A stretch of 64,000 nt of DNA from Opitutaceae bacterium (GTDB lineage Bacteria > Verrucomicrobiota > Verrucomicrobiia > Opitutales > Opitutaceae). The stretch is from NCBI GenBank assembly GCA_016794625.1, contig JAEUGY010000104.1, positions 1 through 64,000 on the forward strand, read 5' to 3'. The translations under genes were made by a program, and so were the position numbers. This document shows positions 60,016-64,000 of the stretch, piece after piece. Under the pieces are notes generated by a model. It saw only the letters and a list, made by a program, of their open reading frames with translations. It did not search any database and had not been told where the DNA came from. Each line of letters begins with the position of its first letter. Within the stretch, counting starts at the first letter, position 1.

Positions 60016-61941
60016 TCAGACGTCGCCACCCTCGGGCGCACCGGATTCCTCGGCCGCGGAGTCCGCGGCTTCGGGCGACTCCGCCGGCTTCTTGGGGGAA
60101 CGGCGGCCGCCTGCGGCTGCCCGCGGCCGTTTGGCGGGCTTGGGCTTGGCGTTGAGCCAGAGCGTTCCGCCCTTTTCGCTCTTTTGCAGCCAGAGGAGTT
60201 CGTTCTCCACTTCGAGCGCGGGCGTCTTGGCCTCACCTTCCGTGGGCAGCACCAGACCGACGCCGAGCAGACGCTGAAGGAGCTGTTCGTCCGACAAGTC
60301 GAGTTCGCGGGCAAGGTAGCCAAGCTCGGCGGAGACACCGGCTCCCCGGGCTTTCGGTTTGAGCAGGGCGCGCGCCGCAGCCAGGGAGAAATAACCCCCG
60401 GCAGCCGGTTCCGCCGGGGCGGGTTCGGGAGGCGGAGTCGGAGCGGCCGGCGGGGTCGCCGCCACGTCGGCAGGGGCGGCGGGTTCGGCGGCCGGGACGG
60501 GTGCAGGCAGAAGTTCGGCCGGAGATACCGGAGCCAGTCCTTCGGTGGGATTGGCCACCACGGACACCACCCCGGCTTCTCCGGGAGGGGCCTCCGTTGG
60601 AGCCTGTTCGGTCGTCGCGCCGGAGTCGCCGGAGTCGGCGGCCAGCGGAGCTGCGTCATCGCGGCTCGCGGCCTCGGGCATGGCCGCGCCGCGATCACCG
60701 CGGTCCCGGCCGTCGCGCTCGCGCCGTTCGCGGCCGTTGATCCAGAGTCCGCCCCGGCTGTCTTTGTTCAACCAATACGTCCAGACGCCGACCTCCGTGA
60801 ACGACGGCTTGTCATTCGGCTGGGCGGGCACGGTGAATCCGGACGCGGCCAGGGTGGCGGTGAGCTCCTGATCGGACTGCTTGAGCGCACGGGAAAGAAA
60901 ACTGACGCTGCCGGACACGCCGGGGCCGCGGCGGTTGCGTCGCATCATGGGACGCAAGCGGGCCATCAGGGCCTCGGCTCCGGCGGGTGCCACGCTGGCC
61001 GCCGCAGGGACGGGGGCGGCGGGTGCGGTCGTGGCGACCGTCGGTTCGGACGAGACGATGGGTGCAGCGGGCGCGGCCTCGCCGGCCGTTTCCGGGGAAG
61101 CGGCGGGAGCCGCCGCGACCCGTGTCTCTTCCGGCACGGCGGCCGGCTCAGGCCGGCGCGAACGCGATTCACCGCGCTGGGGCCGGTCGTCGGTCTTCTC
61201 CGGGATCGGCACGGGCTGCGCCTTGACGGCGCGGAAGACCGGGCGCGGCTTCTCCTTCGTATTGATGAAGAGCTGGTGGTGCCGGTTCGTGTTGATCCAG
61301 TAAAGGTCGCCATCGTACTCGAGGTACACGGGATCGTCGTCCTCGCGCTCAGGGATTTCGAATCCGCACTCGCGCAGGGCGGTCACGACATCGGACGGGG
61401 ACTGGTCGATCTTGTTCGCCAGGTAATCGACCGCCAGAGACATGCCCGGGCCGCGCTGATTGCGGCGCATGTGCGGGCGGATGAACTCGAAGAACGTGGG
61501 TAGCTCGTCCTCGGAATCCTGCGTGCTCCAGTCGTCATCGTCGGCATCGGCGAGCGCCTCCGGATCCTGGTCGCGATCGGTGTCGCGCAGGCTGCGCAGC
61601 CCGTCCTCCGGTGAGGCGGTCTCCGCGACCAGCGTGCTGGGCTTGTCTTCGGCCGCTCCTGCGGCCGAAGCCTGGGCTGCCTGGAACTTGGCGGCGAACT
61701 CCGCCCGAAGTTTTTCCGCCTCGGCTTTGGCCGCGGCGGCCGCCGCATCCTGCAGGGTCCAGTCGCGTTGCGTGGTGCGCCGCGCCAGGCCATGAAAGGC
61801 GAGAGGGTTTTCGGGGTGACTGTTGAAAGCGATGATCTCCCACTCGTCTTTACCGAGCTGGTTGAGATGCGACTCGAGCAGCGAGGGGCTACCGAAGCCT
61901 CCTTTGCCGCTGCCGATGATCTTGTATTCCCAAAGGGCCAT
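60016..61941 (-). CDS. DUF4177 protein with three copies of an uncharacterised domain
   Basis: A 641-residue cytoplasmic protein. Residues 1-60 (MALWEYKIIGSGKGGFGSPS, LLESHLNQLGKDEWEIIAFN) match the small DUF4177 family. A coiled Ala/Lys/Glu region (60-100) follows. Then the same 75-80-residue domain appears three times, at about 151-229, 325-403 and 520-599, separated by Pro/Ala/Glu-rich linkers. Shared positions are R-G-x-G-[VM]-S near the start, [YF]-L-[AS] and S-x-x-x-L/V helices, G-[FL]-x-[VI]-P in the middle, and W-[IL]-[NQ] ... L-[WF]-[IL]-N at the end. The C-terminus is basic and Lys/Pro/Ala-rich. A winged-helix-like nucleic-acid-binding fold is conceivable but not demonstrable. The start at 61941 is fixed by DUF4177. 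Confidence 0.85.
   Translation of the reverse strand: MALWEYKIIGSGKGGFGSPSLLESHLNQLGKDEWEIIAFNSHPENPLAFHGLARRTTQRDWTLQDAAAAAAKAEAEKLRAEFAAKFQAAQASAAGAAEDKPSTLVAETASPEDGLRSLRDTDRDQDPEALADADDDDWSTQDSEDELPTFFEFIRPHMRRNQRGPGMSLAVDYLANKIDQSPSDVVTALRECGFEIPEREDDDPVYLEYDGDLYWINTNRHHQLFINTKEKPRPVFRAVKAQPVPIPEKTDDRPQRGESRSRRPEPAAVPEETRVAAAPAASPETAGEAAPAAPIVSSEPTVATTAPAAPVPAAASVAPAGAEALMARLRPMMRRNRRGPGVSGSVSFLSRALKQSDQELTATLAASGFTVPAQPNDKPSFTEVGVWTYWLNKDSRGGLWINGRERRERDGRDRGDRGAAMPEAASRDDAAPLAADSGDSGATTEQAPTEAPPGEAGVVSVVANPTEGLAPVSPAELLPAPVPAAEPAAPADVAATPPAAPTPPPEPAPAEPAAGGYFSLAAARALLKPKARGAGVSAELGYLARELDLSDEQLLQRLLGVGLVLPTEGEAKTPALEVENELLWLQKSEKGGTLWLNAKPKPAKRPRAAAGGRRSPKKPAESPEAADSAAEESGAPEGGDV
60145..61491 (-). 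repeat. Three protein-level tandem domain copies
   Basis: The domain copies of the protein at 60016 are coded at about 61255-61491, 60733-60969 and 60145-60384. At the protein level they share the RGxGxS start and LWIN-type end. At the DNA level they have diverged strongly, so the duplication is old. Confidence 0.7.
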
Positions 61942-62031
61942 AATGGTGGTTCTATCTTTTATTGCCGCTGACCGGCAAGCCATCCCAAATGCCGGCATAC
62001 TTGCCGAGCCTAATCTCTCACCCGTACGTGT

Positions 62032-63384
62032 ATGAGTCCCTTGCATCTCGTTCTCTCGAGTCTCGTTTTCTCCGGCACGCTGGCTGTGGCCACAGCGTCA
62101 GCACCCTCGGTCTCGATCCCCGCGCACGCCCAGGAACGGCTCGCAACGACCCAGATCCGGGTGGTGCCGGATCGCGCCAACTGGACGTACCAGCCGGGCG
62201 AGAAGGTTTCCTTCCGGGTCTCCGTGATTTGGGATCAACATCCACTCGACCAAGTGGCGATCTCCTACCGGGTCGGTCCGGAAATGATGGAAGTACCGGA
62301 AAAGAAGGCGGTGGTGCCCGCCGAGGGTCTGGTCATCGACGGGGGTACGATGAATCAGCCGGGGTTTCTGCGGTGTGCGGTAACGGCAACCCTTAACGGA
62401 AAAACCTACCGGGGGCTGGCCACCGCCGGCTTTTCCCCGGAAAAAATCGTCCCCACCCAGGTGGATCCGGCCGATTTTGACGCGTTCTGGACGGCGCAAA
62501 AAGCCCAGTTGGCTGCCCTCCCGATCGACGCACGGCTTACGCTCCAGCCCGATCTCTCCACGTCCAACGTGGAGGTTTTCCACGTGAGTCTTCAGAATGT
62601 GGGGATCATGCCGGGCAGCACCAGCCGGGTCTATGGCATGCTTTGCGTGCCTCGTGGCGAGGGTCCCTTCCCCGCCGTCCTGAGTGTGCCGGGCGCGGGC
62701 GTGCGCCCCTACCGGGGTCAAATCGAGTTGGCCGAAAAAGGAGTCATCACGCTCCAAATCGGCATTCACGGCATTCCGGTCAACCTGCCCCAGGAACTGT
62801 ACGACCAACTCGGCGCGGCCGCCCTGAATGGTTACAATGTCTTCAACCTCGATCACCGCGAGCGCTACTATTACCGCCGGGTGTATCTGGGTTGCCTGCG
62901 CGCCAACGACTTCCTGGTTTCTCATCCGAAGTGGAACCGGCGCTCACTCATCGTCATGGGAGGCAGTCAGGGAGGACAACTTTCCATCACCACGGCCGCG
63001 CTTGATCCGCGCATCACCGCTCTGGCCTGCAACTATCCGGCCTACAGCGATGTCACGGGTTACCTGCACGGGCGCGCCGGGGGCTGGCCACACATGATGC
63101 GCAACGAGCGGAGCGGGGCACCGTCCATCCACGCCACGGACTCCAAGCGGATCACGACGCAGTACTACGATGCGGTGAACTTCGCCCGGCGGCTCAAGGT
63201 GCCCGGGTTCTACTCCTGGGGTTACAATGACGAGGTCTGTCCGCCGACCTCTCTCTACGCGGCCTACCACGTGATCACCGCTCCGAAACAACTGTTGCTC
63301 GCGTTGGAAATGGGGCACGCGACGACGCCCGAACAAAATGAACGCATCCAAGCCTGGGTGCTGGAGAAGTCCGGCGTGAAATAA
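62032..63384 (+). CDS. Acetyl xylan esterase / cephalosporin-C deacetylase-like (AXE1) exported protein
   Basis: Carbohydrate esterase of 450 residues that would remove acetyl groups from plant or microbial polysaccharides. A signal peptide (about 1-23) is followed by an N-terminal beta-sandwich (about 38-135, RVVPDRANWTYQPGEKVSFR). The AXE1-type alpha/beta hydrolase (about 145-445) carries the oxyanion/linker region VPRGEGPFPAVLSVPGAGVR, the nucleophile elbow IVMGGSQGGQLS, the acid region YSWGYNDEVCPPTS and the C-terminal His in ALEMGHATTPEQN. The catalytic Ser-Asp-His triad therefore appears complete. It is divergent from the triple-repeat gene and convergent with the esterase at the right edge. 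Confidence 0.92.
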   Translation: MSPLHLVLSSLVFSGTLAVATASAPSVSIPAHAQERLATTQIRVVPDRANWTYQPGEKVSFRVSVIWDQHPLDQVAISYRVGPEMMEVPEKKAVVPAEGLVIDGGTMNQPGFLRCAVTATLNGKTYRGLATAGFSPEKIVPTQVDPADFDAFWTAQKAQLAALPIDARLTLQPDLSTSNVEVFHVSLQNVGIMPGSTSRVYGMLCVPRGEGPFPAVLSVPGAGVRPYRGQIELAEKGVITLQIGIHGIPVNLPQELYDQLGAAALNGYNVFNLDHRERYYYRRVYLGCLRANDFLVSHPKWNRRSLIVMGGSQGGQLSITTAALDPRITALACNYPAYSDVTGYLHGRAGGWPHMMRNERSGAPSIHATDSKRITTQYYDAVNFARRLKVPGFYSWGYNDEVCPPTSLYAAYHVITAPKQLLLALEMGHATTPEQNERIQAWVLEKSGVK

Positions 63385-63431
63385 AAATTCGGCGGGAAAG
63401 ATCGTCGTCCGGCGTTTTTCGACCCACGCGG

Positions 63432-64000
63432 TCAACGCGTCACGGACGCAAGAAACGCCTCGAGCGCGTACGTGGCCAACTGCCCTCCGGGCCCACTGGG
63501 ATTGAAGTCAAACCCATGGGTAGCCCAGGGAAGCGAGAGGAAAAAATGGGGTACTCCCTGTTTTTCAAGCGCTTCAGCCAGTCGCTCGCTCTGGCGATGC
63601 CAGACGAGGGAGTCGATCTGGCCGTGCACGAGCAGGGTTGGCGGCGACTGGGGATTGACCGCGAGATAACCGCTCGCGCTGTCGAACGCCTGCTTCTTTT
63701 CCCCGGGACCACCGCCCAGGTAGTTGCGCATCAGCTTGAAGGAATCCAGCACGTCGCGCTCCTTGGTGAAGGCCCAGGCAAAGTGCAGATCATGAGGGGC
63801 ATAATAAGCCACCACCCCGCGGATCGCGGAGCGGCCGGAGCGGTACGCGATCGCGGTGGCGATCTGGCCTCCGGCGCTGCGGCCCATCACCACGATGCGG
63901 GTGGGGTCGATTCCGAGCGCGGTCGCATCGCGGTGGAGGGCGTCGAGCGCGGCTTCCACATCATCACGCTGCGCGGGCCAGTGATGCGCCGGCGCGAGGC
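63432..64000 (-). CDS. Alpha/beta hydrolase (esterase), N-terminus outside the window
   Basis: The C-terminal 189 codons of an esterase/lipase-like alpha/beta hydrolase; the start lies beyond position 64000. LAPAHHWPAQRDDVEAALDA is the conserved lead into the nucleophile strand, VVMGRSAGGQIATAIA holds the Ser, PPTLLVHGQIDSLVWHRQSE the Asp, and LPWATHGFDFNP the His. The order fits the BD-FAE/hormone-sensitive-lipase-like group that often removes acyl groups from glycans. It is convergent with the acetyl xylan esterase, 47 bases from its stop. Confidence 0.88.
   Translation of the reverse strand, partial: LAPAHHWPAQRDDVEAALDALHRDATALGIDPTRIVVMGRSAGGQIATAIAYRSGRSAIRGVVAYYAPHDLHFAWAFTKERDVLDSFKLMRNYLGGGPGEKKQAFDSASGYLAVNPQSPPTLLVHGQIDSLVWHRQSERLAEALEKQGVPHFFLSLPWATHGFDFNPSGPGGQLATYALEAFLASVTR

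Noticed and set aside
63382..63420. A-run and T-run around a GC-rich core, looking like a bidirectional terminator
   Set aside because: CGGCGGGA and TCCGGCG are not complementary over a useful length, so no stable stem forms.
1..64000. Search for CRISPR arrays, tRNA genes, insertion sequences and attachment sites
   Set aside because: No regularly spaced repeats, cloverleaf-like segments, transposase motifs or long direct repeats were recognised by eye; small RNAs could have been missed.

Overview
The window is a GC-rich, densely coded bacterial chromosome segment with 46 protein genes, two of them cut by the window edges. I see no tRNA, rRNA, CRISPR array, insertion sequence or phage gene. 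Three large TonB-dependent receptors, a TonB protein, many secreted carbohydrate-active proteins, PPi-type phosphofructokinase and verrucomicrobial-style uncharacterised membrane proteins point to a Gram-negative polysaccharide degrader. A member of Verrucomicrobiota, probably Opitutaceae, fits best; this is inference from gene content, with no marker gene present.

Layout. 1-7161: a carbohydrate locus with a TonB receptor (cut at the left edge) divergent from an IclR regulator, followed by a Tat-exported toroid protein of lyase type and an intact sulfatase; two matching palindromes lie in the divergent promoter region. 7314-9496: a very short CreD-like membrane protein, a HAD hydrolase with a possible structured leader, and a YdeI/DUF1905 protein. 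9640-20127: one compact operon with sodium:solute symporter, TonB receptor, mannose-6-phosphate isomerase-like protein, 2-hydroxyacid dehydrogenase, DUF2264 protein and heparinase II-like lyase, apparently for import and breakdown of an acidic glycan. 20304-28418: an ECF sigma factor, FecR anti-sigma factor and STN-domain TonB receptor, followed by two tandem paralogues of an unrecognised secreted family; this looks like a complete surface-signalling uptake system.

28488-43780 is mixed: S9 peptidase, MnmM-like tRNA methyltransferase, fasciclin protein, AbgT transporter coupled to a sulfatase-fold protein that has lost its catalytic residues, PPi-phosphofructokinase, adenylosuccinate lyase, SWIM-SNF2 helicase, TonB, a second hydroxyacid dehydrogenase and adenine phosphoribosyltransferase. 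43925-64000 holds a DUF2339/DUF3999 pair, a SYLF protein, CinA-type amidase, exonuclease III, a multi-PAS SpoIIE phosphatase, a GNAT/DUF2959 pair, a type II NADH dehydrogenase with an extra C-terminal domain, a DUF2721 protein, a LolCDE/MacB-like ABC exporter, a protein with a domain present three times, an acetyl xylan esterase and the end of another esterase.

The common theme is outer-membrane uptake and trimming of complex, probably sulfated and uronic-acid-containing polysaccharides, with three separate regulatory solutions: IclR, ECF/FecR, and an operon with no local regulator. Shine-Dalgarno sequences are weak or absent at many starts, so starts were chosen from signal peptides, conserved N-termini and stop/start overlaps. 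Long ORFs antisense to real genes are frequent here because of base composition and were left out.
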